NCBI GenBank assembly: GCA_017523605.1
Contig: JAFWVZ010000132.1
Coordinates: 1-10,241 of the forward strand
Direction of reading: 5' to 3'
DNA from: Bacillota bacterium
Lineage (GTDB): Bacteria; Bacillota; Clostridia; Peptostreptococcales; Anaerovoracaceae
Length of the DNA: 10,241 bases
The position numbers and the translations under genes are program-made. How positions within the stretch are numbered: position 1 is the first letter of the stretch; every line of letters starts with the position of its first letter. A model generated the notes under the pieces. The model saw nothing but the letters and a program-made list of their open reading frames with translations, did not search any database and was not told where the DNA came from. Of the stretch, positions 1-5,818 are shown piece after piece.

Positions 1-1098
1 AACCCCTCCAGCCTGTACACGCTCGGCCAGCGCGCAAAAGAAACACTGGAGCGCGCACGCACTCAGATAGCGGCCGTAATCGGGGCAGACCCCAAGGAGA
101 TCACCTTTACGTCCGGCGGCAGCGAGGCAGACAATCAGGCCATACGGTCCGCCGCTCTCGCAGGAAGAAAGGCTGGAAAGACCCATATAATATCTACCGC
201 CTTCGAGCATCACGCAGTGCTCCATACGCTTAAAAAACTGGAGACCGAAGGCTTCGAGGTCACCCTTCTTCCCGTCCACGAAGACGGCCTGGTCCGTCCG
301 GAGGAGCTGGAAGCGGCGATACGCAAGGACACTTGCCTTGTAACTGTAATGTACGCCAACAACGAGATAGGTACCGTGCAGCCAATAACGGAGCTCGGAG
401 CCATCTGCAGGGCAAAAGGCGTGCCCTTCCACACGGACGCGGTACAGGCCGTAGGGCATCTGCCGATAGATGTTAAGGCTCAGAACATAGACATGCTCTC
501 TGCCTCCGCTCACAAGTTCCACGGGCCCAAGGGCGCCGGCTTCCTCTACGTAAAGAAAGGCCTGCCGCTGCTCAACCTTATAGAAGGCGGCGCCCAGGAA
601 CGCGGCAAGAGAGCCGGCACGGAGAACGTCCCCGGAATCGTCGCCATGGCGGCGGCGCTTGCAGAAGCCGAGGAAAACATGGAGCGCAACACAGCGCACC
701 TCATCCCATTAAGGGACAGGCTTATTGAGGGTCTTAAGCAGATCCCGCACTCCGCGCTCAACGGAGACGCAGTCAAAAGACTCCCCGGCAACGTAAACTT
801 CTGCTTCGAGGGAATAGAAGGCGAATCCCTTCTCCTCCTGCTGGACGACCGCGGCATATCCGCCTCCTCCGGAAGCGCATGCACATCCGGATCCCTGGAT
901 CCAAGCCACGTGCTTCTGGCAATAGGCAGGGTCCACGACGTGGCGCATGGGTCGCTGAGGCTGACACTGGGCGAGGACGCCACGGAAGAAGAAGTAGACT
1001 ACATGATAAAGAACATAAGCGAAGTCGTGGAATACCTGCGGAGCTTCTCTCCCGTATGGCGCGACCTTGTAAGCGGCAAGCATCCGTTCATCCTGTAG
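1..1098 (+). CDS. iscS: Cysteine desulfurase, NifS/IscS type (5' end outside window)
   Basis: This PLP-dependent enzyme takes sulfur from L-cysteine as a persulfide, giving alanine, and passes it to a scaffold for Fe-S cluster assembly in the cytoplasm. The frame is open from base 1. The visible 365 residues begin at the family's NPSS...GQ segment, so roughly 30 N-terminal residues are missing compared with a usual length near 390-400. The TSGGSEADN PLP-phosphate loop lies near residues 37-45, and the EHH histidine that stacks on PLP follows at about 69-71. The PLP lysine is in SAHKFHGPKG (Lys172 of the visible part, bases 514-516). The catalytic cysteine is in SSGSACTSGS (Cys294, bases 880-882), and the loop length is that of group I NifS/IscS rather than SufS. 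The next gene, 77 nt downstream, is the scaffold partner, which fixes the role as Fe-S biogenesis. An internal ATG at 217 is not the start, because conserved sequence continues upstream of it. iscS versus nifS naming is a judgement. Confidence 0.95.
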   Translation, partial: NPSSLYTLGQRAKETLERARTQIAAVIGADPKEITFTSGGSEADNQAIRSAALAGRKAGKTHIISTAFEHHAVLHTLKKLETEGFEVTLLPVHEDGLVRPEELEAAIRKDTCLVTVMYANNEIGTVQPITELGAICRAKGVPFHTDAVQAVGHLPIDVKAQNIDMLSASAHKFHGPKGAGFLYVKKGLPLLNLIEGGAQERGKRAGTENVPGIVAMAAALAEAEENMERNTAHLIPLRDRLIEGLKQIPHSALNGDAVKRLPGNVNFCFEGIEGESLLLLLDDRGISASSGSACTSGSLDPSHVLLAIGRVHDVAHGSLRLTLGEDATEEEVDYMIKNISEVVEYLRSFSPVWRDLVSGKHPFIL

Positions 1099-1175
1099 CC
1101 CCGCAGGCCGGGAATATCTGTCCGCAGGTACACAGGGCCACGGACGCACAATGGATAATAAATAAGGAGAATGAC

Positions 1176-1559
1176 ATGGCACTATACAGCGACAAAGTAA
1201 TGGATCACTTCCGCAACCCGCGCAACGTAGGCGTAATAGAGGACGCGGACGCCGTCGGCGAAGTCGGAAACGCCAAGTGCGGCGACATAATGAAGATGTA
1301 TCTTAAGATAGAAAACGACACCGTAGCCGACGTAAAGTTCGAGACCTTCGGCTGCGGAAGCGCCATAGCTTCCAGCTCCATGGCCACTGAGCTTATTAAA
1401 GGCAAAAAGCTTGACGAGGTAAGGGAGCTTACCAACAAGGCAGTAGCGGAGGCGCTGGATGGCCTTCCGGCATACAAGATGCACTGCTCCGTTCTGGCGG
1501 AAGAAGCCATAAAAGCAGCCCTGGACGACTACTACAGCAAACATCCGGAAAAAATGTAA
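1176..1559 (+). CDS. iscU: Fe-S cluster assembly scaffold IscU/NifU-like
   Basis: This 127-residue scaffold accepts persulfide sulfur from the desulfurase and builds a transient Fe-S cluster. The three cluster-ligand cysteines are visible as AKCGD (Cys35, with Asp37), FGCGSAIASSS (Cys60) and MHCSV (His103-Cys104). The N-terminus MALYSDKVMDHFRNPRNVG is typical of the clostridial short NifU/IscU. There is no C-terminal Nfu domain and no LPPVK chaperone-recognition motif, as in Firmicute members. The start is set by AAGGAG at 1164-1169, 6 nt before the ATG; the same frame is open further upstream, but that part overlaps iscS and is not IscU-like. It is probably co-transcribed with iscS. No terminator is evident after it. 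The next promoter (1568-1596) begins only 8 nt beyond its stop. Confidence 0.95.
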   Translation: MALYSDKVMDHFRNPRNVGVIEDADAVGEVGNAKCGDIMKMYLKIENDTVADVKFETFGCGSAIASSSMATELIKGKKLDEVRELTNKAVAEALDGLPAYKMHCSVLAEEAIKAALDDYYSKHPEKM

Positions 1560-1563
1560 ATAA

Positions 1564-1588
1564 CCTATTGACATAGTAGGTCAATAGG
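1564..1588. promoter_or_regulatory. Perfect 9-bp inverted repeat over the -35 region, probable repressor operator
   Basis: CCTATTGAC (1564-1572) and GTCAATAGG (1580-1588) are exact inverted copies separated by 7 bp. They cover the -35 box and the upstream part of the spacer. No T-run follows, so it is unlikely to be the iscU terminator. A bound dimer would block RNA polymerase. Sulfur genes of Firmicutes are often controlled by Rrf2-family regulators (CymR, IscR) that bind AT-rich dyads near TAG/GGTC-like sequence, so such a regulator is a reasonable guess. The protein is not encoded in this window. Confidence 0.6.
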
Positions 1589-1596
1589 AGTATCAT
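1568..1596 (+). promoter_or_regulatory. Sigma-70-type promoter for the metY-cysK leader
   Basis: A perfect -35 box TTGACA (1568-1573) is followed by a 17-bp spacer and the -10 box TATCAT (1591-1596, five of six consensus bases). Transcription should start near 1602-1604, giving a leader of about 260 nt before metY. The -35 box and half of the spacer lie inside a perfect dyad, so the promoter is probably also controlled at initiation. The motifs are read directly; activity is inferred. Confidence 0.75.
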
Positions 1597-1628
1597 AACA
1601 GCAACATTCAGAGAAAGGAGGCGCAGAC

Positions 1629-1748
1629 GTGATGAGCAAAGCATTCGGAAAAGCAAACGTTATGTGTTGTCGAATGCATGGCTCCCGGGCATGTAACATG
1701 GCGGGGACGTTTTGCATTACACGTTTACGTCCCGAAACTATACTGTAG
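1629..1748 (+). CDS. Cysteine-rich leader peptide of the metY-cysK attenuator
   Basis: This is a 39-codon reading frame from GTG at 1629 (38 from ATG at 1632). AAAGGAGG (1614-1621) sits 7 nt before the GTG and 10 nt before the ATG, a stronger ribosome site than those of the neighbouring genes. Cys codons fall at positions 13 and 14 (TGT TGT, 1665-1670), 22 (1692-1694) and 29 (1713-1715): four in under 40 codons. Three internal Met codons flank or follow the pair (MCCRM). There is no signal peptide or membrane segment, and the C-terminal part is basic. The frame lies wholly between a strong promoter and a terminator-like hairpin ahead of two sulfur-assimilation genes. The role is therefore inferred to be regulatory: ribosome stalling at Cys codons when Cys-tRNA is scarce. 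I do not recognise the peptide itself. Confidence 0.72.
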   Translation: MMSKAFGKANVMCCRMHGSRACNMAGTFCITRLRPETIL

Positions 1749-1785
1749 CAGCAGTTCCTTTCAGTTTCAGCCTATTGCCCGGGAG
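1682..1785 (+). promoter_or_regulatory. Antiterminator pairing and competing hairpins in the leader RNA
   Basis: Four mutually exclusive pairings are visible. Segment A, CTCCCGGGCA (1682-1691), is the exact reverse complement of D, TGCCCGGGAG (1776-1785), giving a 10-bp antiterminator. A can instead fold locally: CCCG (1684-1687) with CGGG (1702-1705) above a CATG/CATG stem (1690-1693/1697-1700). That fold is blocked if GGGACGT (B, 1704-1710) pairs with ACGTCCC (C, 1727-1733). D is also the 5' arm of the terminator. A ribosome halted at the Cys-Cys codons (1665-1670) would end just short of A and leave A free for D. A ribosome at the stop codon (1746-1748) would cover most of C, let A fold with B, and leave the terminator to form. 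The pairings are seen; the switching logic is inferred. Confidence 0.68.
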
Positions 1786-1809
1786 ATCCATTCTTCCGGG
1801 TATTTGTTT
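1778..1809 (+). terminator. Intrinsic terminator (attenuator) before metY
   Basis: CCCGGGAGA (1778-1786) pairs with TCTTCCGGG (1792-1800), giving nine pairs including one G-U around a 5-nt loop. The T-rich tract TATTTGTTT (1801-1809) follows directly. It lies 30 nt after the leader peptide stop and 54 nt before metY, in the transcribed leader of metY rather than at the end of a full-size gene. This suits conditional termination. Confidence 0.75.
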
Positions 1810-1863
1810 ACACGGAAGACGCACCGTGCAGCAACTGACTAAACAAATAAAAGGAGAAAGACA

Positions 1864-3144
1864 ATGAGCAACTATAGATTCGAAACACTTCAGCTTCACG
1901 TAGGACAGGAACAGCCGGATCCGGCAAGCGACGCACGCGCCGTCCCCATCTACGCAACCACAAGCTACGTATTCCATAACGCGCAGCACGCGGCCGACAG
2001 ATTCGGCCTTGCCGATGCAGGCAACATCTATGGACGCCTCACCAATTCCACCCAGGGCGTGTTCGAGGACCGCATAGCAGCTCTGGAAGGCGGAGTTGCA
2101 GGACTTGCAGTATCCTCCGGAGCCGCGGCCATAACCTATACCATCCAGGCCCTTGCGAAAGGCGGCGAGCACATCGTGGCCCAGAAGACCATCTACGGCG
2201 GATCCGCCAACCTGCTGGTCCACACCCTTCCGCTCTACGGAATAGAGTCCACGCTTGTAAACGTACACGACCTTAAGGAAGTGGAAGCTGCCATTCAGCC
2301 CAACACCAAGGCCATCTACATCGAGACCCTGGGCAACCCCAACAGCGACATTCCGGACATAGACGCCATAGCGGAGATAGCCCATAAGCACGGCCTTCCG
2401 CTGGTGATAGACAACACCTTCGGCACACCCTTCCTGATCCGCCCCATAGAACACGGCGCGGACATAGTGGTGCACTCCGCTACTAAATTCATAGGCGGTC
2501 ACGGCACCACGCTGGGCGGTGTTATAGTAGACGGCGGAACCTTCGACTGGGACGCAAGCGGCAGATACCCCTGGCTCTCCGAGCCCAACCCCAGCTACCA
2601 CGGCGTACGCTTTACCCAGGCGGCCGGAAAGGCGGCGTTCGCTACCTACATCCGCGCCATCCTGCTTCGCGACACCGGCGCCTGCATATCGCCCTTCGCT
2701 GCGTTCCTGCTTCTGCAGGGCACGGAGACCCTCTCGCTTCGCCTCGAGCGCCACGCGGAGAATACCAAGAAGGTGGTCGAATACCTTGTAAAGCACCCGC
2801 TGGTGGAGAAGGTCTACCACCCCTCCCTGCCGGATCATCCGGACCACGCGCTTTACGAGAAGTACTTCCCGAATGGCGGAGCGTCCATCTTTACCTTCGA
2901 CATCAAGGGCGGCAAGGACGAAGCGTTCCGTTTCATAGATGCGCTTAAGCTCTTCTCCCTGCTGGCAAACGTCGCGGACGTAAAGAGCCTGGTCATACAC
3001 CCGGCCACCACCACTCACTCGCAGCTTACGGACGAAGAACTGGAAGCCGCGGGCATACATCAGAACACCATTCGCCTGTCCATAGGAACGGAGCACATAG
3101 ACGACATACTGGCAGACCTGGAAGCAGGTTTTGCGGCAGTATAG
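1864..3144 (+). CDS. metY: O-acetylhomoserine aminocarboxypropyltransferase (sulfhydrylase)
   Basis: This is a 426-residue PLP enzyme of the Cys/Met metabolism family. It is expected to join sulfide to O-acetylhomoserine, giving homocysteine and acetate, for direct sulfhydrylation in methionine synthesis. The family marks are in order: IYGRLTNSTQ near 55-64 (Tyr and Arg for PLP phosphate), YGGS near 111-114 (Tyr that stacks on PLP), VIDNTF near 181-186 (Asp to the pyridine nitrogen), and SATKFIGGHGTT with the PLP lysine at 208. The region near 220-245 and the overall length fit MetY rather than the shorter MetB/MetC (about 380-390). AAGGAG at 1851-1856 lies 7 nt before the ATG. It sits downstream of the Cys-codon attenuator and 135 nt upstream of cysK with no clear terminator between, so the two are probably one transcript. 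Some MetY proteins also accept O-acetylserine; that cannot be excluded here. Confidence 0.93.
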   Translation: MSNYRFETLQLHVGQEQPDPASDARAVPIYATTSYVFHNAQHAADRFGLADAGNIYGRLTNSTQGVFEDRIAALEGGVAGLAVSSGAAAITYTIQALAKGGEHIVAQKTIYGGSANLLVHTLPLYGIESTLVNVHDLKEVEAAIQPNTKAIYIETLGNPNSDIPDIDAIAEIAHKHGLPLVIDNTFGTPFLIRPIEHGADIVVHSATKFIGGHGTTLGGVIVDGGTFDWDASGRYPWLSEPNPSYHGVRFTQAAGKAAFATYIRAILLRDTGACISPFAAFLLLQGTETLSLRLERHAENTKKVVEYLVKHPLVEKVYHPSLPDHPDHALYEKYFPNGGASIFTFDIKGGKDEAFRFIDALKLFSLLANVADVKSLVIHPATTTHSQLTDEELEAAGIHQNTIRLSIGTEHIDDILADLEAGFAAV

Positions 3145-3222
3145 AGCATATGCAACTCAGTGCGCAGCGGTACCGTCGGAACGCACGGCGCGCAGCAACT
3201 TAATGCCGCAGCGATTTCTGCC

Positions 3223-3251
3223 TACACAGATCGGCCGCGTTGCGGTATACT
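3223..3251 (+). promoter_or_regulatory. Possible secondary promoter for cysK
   Basis: TACACA (3223-3228, four of six -35 matches), a 17-bp spacer and TATACT (3246-3251, five of six -10 matches) lie just upstream of cysK. Initiation would fall about 20 nt before the ribosome site. This would let cysK be expressed outside attenuator control. It rests on motif match only. Confidence 0.35.
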
Positions 3252-3279
3252 AGAACATATCAAAGAAAGGAACAAAACC

Positions 3280-4212
3280 ATGTCTAAAATTTATAAAGGA
3301 ACTCTCGGCCTTATAGGAAATACCCCGCTGGTAGAGGTCGTAAATCTGGAAAAAGAACTTAAGCTTGACGCCAGAGTGCTGGTAAAGCTGGAATATTTCA
3401 ACCCGGCCGGAAGCGTTAAGGACCGCATCGCCAAGGCGATGATCGAGGACGCAGAAGAAAAGGGACAGCTTAAAGAAGGCAGCGTAATCATAGAGCCCAC
3501 CTCCGGAAACACAGGTATAGGCCTGGCTGCCATAGCGGCCGCAAAGGGCTACCGCACCATACTTACCATGCCGGAGACCATGAGCGTGGAACGCCGCAAC
3601 ATACTTAAGGCTTACGGCGCGGAGATAGTCCTTACCGAAGGTGCCAAGGGCATGAAGGGTGCCATAGAAAAGGCAGAAGAGCTGGCCAAGGAGATCCCCG
3701 GCGGATTCATTCCGGGACAGTTCGTTAACCCGGCAAACCCGGCCATCCACAAGGCCACCACGGGCCCGGAAATATGGAAGGACACGGACGGCGAAGTGGA
3801 CATCTTCATCGCAGGCGTAGGCACCGGCGGAACCGTTACCGGAACCGGCGAATATCTTAAGGAGCAGAAGCCCTCGGTAAAGATCGTTGCCGTAGAGCCT
3901 GCTACCTCTCCAGTGCTTTCCGAAGGCCACGCAGGAGCTCACAAGATCCAGGGCATAGGCGCCGGATTCGTTCCGGACGTGCTCAACACAGCGGTCTACG
4001 ATATAGTGTTCCCGGTAAAGAACGAAGACGCTTTCCAGGTAGCTAAGCTTCTGGCAAAGAAGGAAGGCATCTCCGTTGGTATCTCCTCCGGAGCGGCGCT
4101 GTATGCAGCCATAGAGCTGGCTAAGGACCCTGCTAACAAAGGCAAGACCATAGTGGCCCTGCTGCCCGACAGCGGCGACCGCTACTACTCCACCCCCCTC
4201 TTCACCGAATGA
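3280..4212 (+). CDS. cysK: Cysteine synthase A (O-acetylserine sulfhydrylase)
   Basis: This is a 310-residue fold-type II PLP enzyme that makes L-cysteine and acetate from O-acetylserine and sulfide in the cytoplasm. The length is standard for CysK. Visible marks are LIGNTPLVEV (11-20), the PLP lysine in NPAGSVKDR (Lys47), the substrate loop PTSGNTG (73-79), the phosphate loop GTGGT (181-185) and SSGAA (269-273). The start at 3280 is chosen because AAAGG (3266-3270) lies 9 nt upstream and MSKIYKGTLGLIGNTP matches the family N-terminus. The frame is open back to 3160 but that extension has no family similarity. It probably shares the metY transcript and its Cys-responsive leader, giving end-product control of cysteine synthesis, with a possible weak promoter of its own. 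CysK versus CysM is judged from the typical A-type motifs. Confidence 0.95.
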   Translation: MSKIYKGTLGLIGNTPLVEVVNLEKELKLDARVLVKLEYFNPAGSVKDRIAKAMIEDAEEKGQLKEGSVIIEPTSGNTGIGLAAIAAAKGYRTILTMPETMSVERRNILKAYGAEIVLTEGAKGMKGAIEKAEELAKEIPGGFIPGQFVNPANPAIHKATTGPEIWKDTDGEVDIFIAGVGTGGTVTGTGEYLKEQKPSVKIVAVEPATSPVLSEGHAGAHKIQGIGAGFVPDVLNTAVYDIVFPVKNEDAFQVAKLLAKKEGISVGISSGAALYAAIELAKDPANKGKTIVALLPDSGDRYYSTPLFTE

Positions 4213-4274
4213 TACAAAGGGACGGTTCTTGCGTATCATGACATAGGGGACGGTCCTTCGTATCATGATATAGG
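4210..4274. repeat. Tandem, partly palindromic GGGACGGT..GTATCATGA repeat after cysK
   Basis: Two head-to-tail copies of a unit of about 28 bp lie at 4219-4246 and 4247-4274. Both contain GGGACGGT, then CTT, then CGTATCATGA, then ATAG, with a few differences. The cysK stop codon lies inside the flank: TGATAC (4210-4215) is inverted against GTATCA (4233-4238). Copy 2 contains the perfect palindrome TATCATGATA (4261-4270). GGGACGGTTCTT/GGGGACGGTCCTT-like words followed by a short inverted end resemble dispersed intergenic elements seen in many Gram-positive anaerobe genomes, some linked to IS200-like REP transposases. That link is from general knowledge and cannot be tested here. Confidence 0.6.
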
Positions 4275-4305
4275 AGATGGATCGCAAATAGAGCACAAAT
4301 AAACC

Positions 4306-4330
4306 GACCCCGCATTACGCGGGGTCTTCT
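4306..4330. terminator. Probably bidirectional terminator between cysK and the permease
   Basis: GACCCCGC (4306-4313) and GCGGGGTC (4319-4326) form a perfect 8-bp stem with a 5-nt loop. On the + strand TTCTT follows, ending the metY-cysK transcript. On the - strand the stem is followed by GGTTTATTTG, ending the convergent permease operon, whose last stop codon is only 15 nt away. Confidence 0.8.
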
Positions 4331-4340
4331 TATGCGATCA

Positions 4341-5792
4341 TTAGGGCATATATATGGACAACCCTGCTATAGGCGCCATCCAAAGCGTGATCGCAGGAAC
4401 GACTATAGTCAGAAAGAGCAGCGTCAGTCCTCCCGGGAGGAGCGAGTCTTTTACTGTCCACCAGCCATACCCTTTGTTCAGCAGCATGTTGGCGCCCAGC
4501 GGTATCCAGAAGAAATAGCTGGCTGCGCAGATGGCCGGAAACAGTATTACAAATGGGTTATATCCAAGTCGCAGACAAATCGGGGTCGACATCGTCAGAA
4601 CCAGAGACATCCCTGCCACCGAGCCATTGATCAGTACGTTCTGTATCACCACCATGATCAGGAAGACAACGGCGGAAAATACATAGGGCTGAAGATCCGA
4701 CATATATGGATATACCAGATCCGCCAGCATATTGCTCAGTCCTGTCGTTGTGAACAGCTCGCCCAATATGGACGTGAAGTACAGAACAAAGAATATATGC
4801 ATGGGAAGCTTAGAGAACAGACCCTTTATGGGGACGGTCCCTATGAGCGGCATCAGGGATATTATCGCAAATATCAAAGACGTTGTGTTTGTGTTTGCCC
4901 CCCTGACCAGCAGTACGATCATGCATACGACTGTGATTATCCAGCGTACCTCCGCGTACTGCATGCGGCCCAGCTCGCGGAGCTTTTCCTCGTAGTGTTC
5001 TTTCGGCAGAAGCTTTACGCCTTTAGTTGAAACACGCTTCGTGAAAGCATATATCAGACAGATCGGTACGATCGTAACGGCAAATGCAGGAAACCCCAGG
5101 ATGGCCCATTCACGGTAAGAAAGTGTCATTCCTTCCAGGACGCCGCCGGACGCAGATCTTAGCAAGTCCAATCCAAGTGCTGCTACAAACACACATCCGT
5201 TGTACAAAGCAGCGCCACCAATAAAGCACACGGCGGAGATCAGAAGCATCAGACACCGTCCGATACGACTTGTTCCCGGGGTCTCCCCCATGGCCACCAG
5301 CATTTCATGAACGATAGCGCTCATCATGATCAGGGTGGCGGTATTAGAGATCATGGAAGAGATCAGCCCGGAAACAACTCCTACGGTGATCACCATAAGA
5401 ATCGGTTTCTGCCCGAATCGCTTTAAAAACCAGTAAGCAAGACGCTTGCCTAAAGGAGTCGTTTCCGCGCCGAGTCCGACGATGGAGAACGCCATGACCT
5501 GCAGGAACGAAGATGTCCCTGCTGAGATCTGAAATGTCCTCCAGTCCCAGAACCCCAGGAGAAAACCTCCGATCGGAACAAGCATTGCCGTAAGGAACAT
5601 GTCCCAGGGCTGGGCGAACATCAGAATAAGGAACGCGGCGAAGAACCCAAGAGCGGAAGCGGTCTTGTCACCGTACGCCTGCAGAGGTAGACGGCTCAGT
5701 ATCAGATACGCTGCAACGGCGGCGACTACGGAAAGCACGGCTTTCCAGTTGACCCGCTTTAATTTGAACCGATCTTTCAAAGTTTGATCCAT
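4341..5792 (-). CDS. SLC13/DASS-type anion permease
   Basis: This 483-residue integral membrane protein has a basic cytoplasmic N-terminus (about 1-16) and some 11-13 hydrophobic segments. The SNT triplet at 149-151, in the SMISNTATLIMM stretch after a re-entrant-like hydrophobic region, is the cation/substrate-loop signature of divalent anion:Na+ symporters. The second half has a matching polar break (NGSVAG, about 389-394) and the family pattern YNPF...PA..AAS (411-425) followed by a GYGWW...DSLLPG stretch. Known relatives carry dicarboxylates, citrate, sulfate or similar anions across the inner membrane; the substrate cannot be told here. AAAGGAG (complement of 5802-5808) lies 9 nt before the ATG. 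It is the third gene of a - strand operon, 26 nt after the URO-D-like gene, which suggests it moves that enzyme's substrate or product. It could also belong to a neighbouring ion-transporter subfamily. Confidence 0.8.
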   Translation of the reverse strand: MDQTLKDRFKLKRVNWKAVLSVVAAVAAYLILSRLPLQAYGDKTASALGFFAAFLILMFAQPWDMFLTAMLVPIGGFLLGFWDWRTFQISAGTSSFLQVMAFSIVGLGAETTPLGKRLAYWFLKRFGQKPILMVITVGVVSGLISSMISNTATLIMMSAIVHEMLVAMGETPGTSRIGRCLMLLISAVCFIGGAALYNGCVFVAALGLDLLRSASGGVLEGMTLSYREWAILGFPAFAVTIVPICLIYAFTKRVSTKGVKLLPKEHYEEKLRELGRMQYAEVRWIITVVCMIVLLVRGANTNTTSLIFAIISLMPLIGTVPIKGLFSKLPMHIFFVLYFTSILGELFTTTGLSNMLADLVYPYMSDLQPYVFSAVVFLIMVVIQNVLINGSVAGMSLVLTMSTPICLRLGYNPFVILFPAICAASYFFWIPLGANMLLNKGYGWWTVKDSLLPGGLTLLFLTIVVPAITLWMAPIAGLSIYMP

Positions 5793-5818
5793 TTTCAGGA
5801 ACTCCTTTCCGGCAGAGT

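Noticed and set aside
1564..1596. Dyad after iscU as an intrinsic terminator
   Set aside because: The stem is AT-rich and followed by AGTATCAT rather than a T-run; overlap with TTGACA and TATCAT supports promoter/operator instead.
1602..1863. T-box or SAM riboswitch in the metY leader
   Set aside because: The transcript starts about 26 nt before the leader peptide, the peptide fills much of the leader, and I see no T-box AGGGTGGNACCGCG-like sequence or S-box core.
1738..3096. Long open frame on the - strand opposite metY (452 codons)
   Set aside because: It is an antisense shadow of metY; the translation is rich in Gly, Val and Arg with no family pattern, while the + strand is a clear MetY.
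3160..3279. N-terminal extension of cysK
   Set aside because: The in-frame open stretch has no similarity to cysteine synthases and would skip the AAAGG site placed 9 nt before ATG 3280.
3250..4296. Long open frame on the - strand opposite cysK (348 codons)
   Set aside because: Antisense shadow created by codon bias in cysK; no recognisable domain and no ribosome site.
4829..4845. Third copy of the GGGGACGGTCC word
   Set aside because: It lies inside the permease gene, lacks the TATCATGA part, and encodes a normal stretch (LIGTVPIKG), so it looks like coincidence.
4332..5030. Open frame on the + strand opposite the permease (232 codons)
   Set aside because: Composition rich in Gln, Tyr and Arg without domain pattern; the - strand has a clear membrane protein with a good ribosome site.
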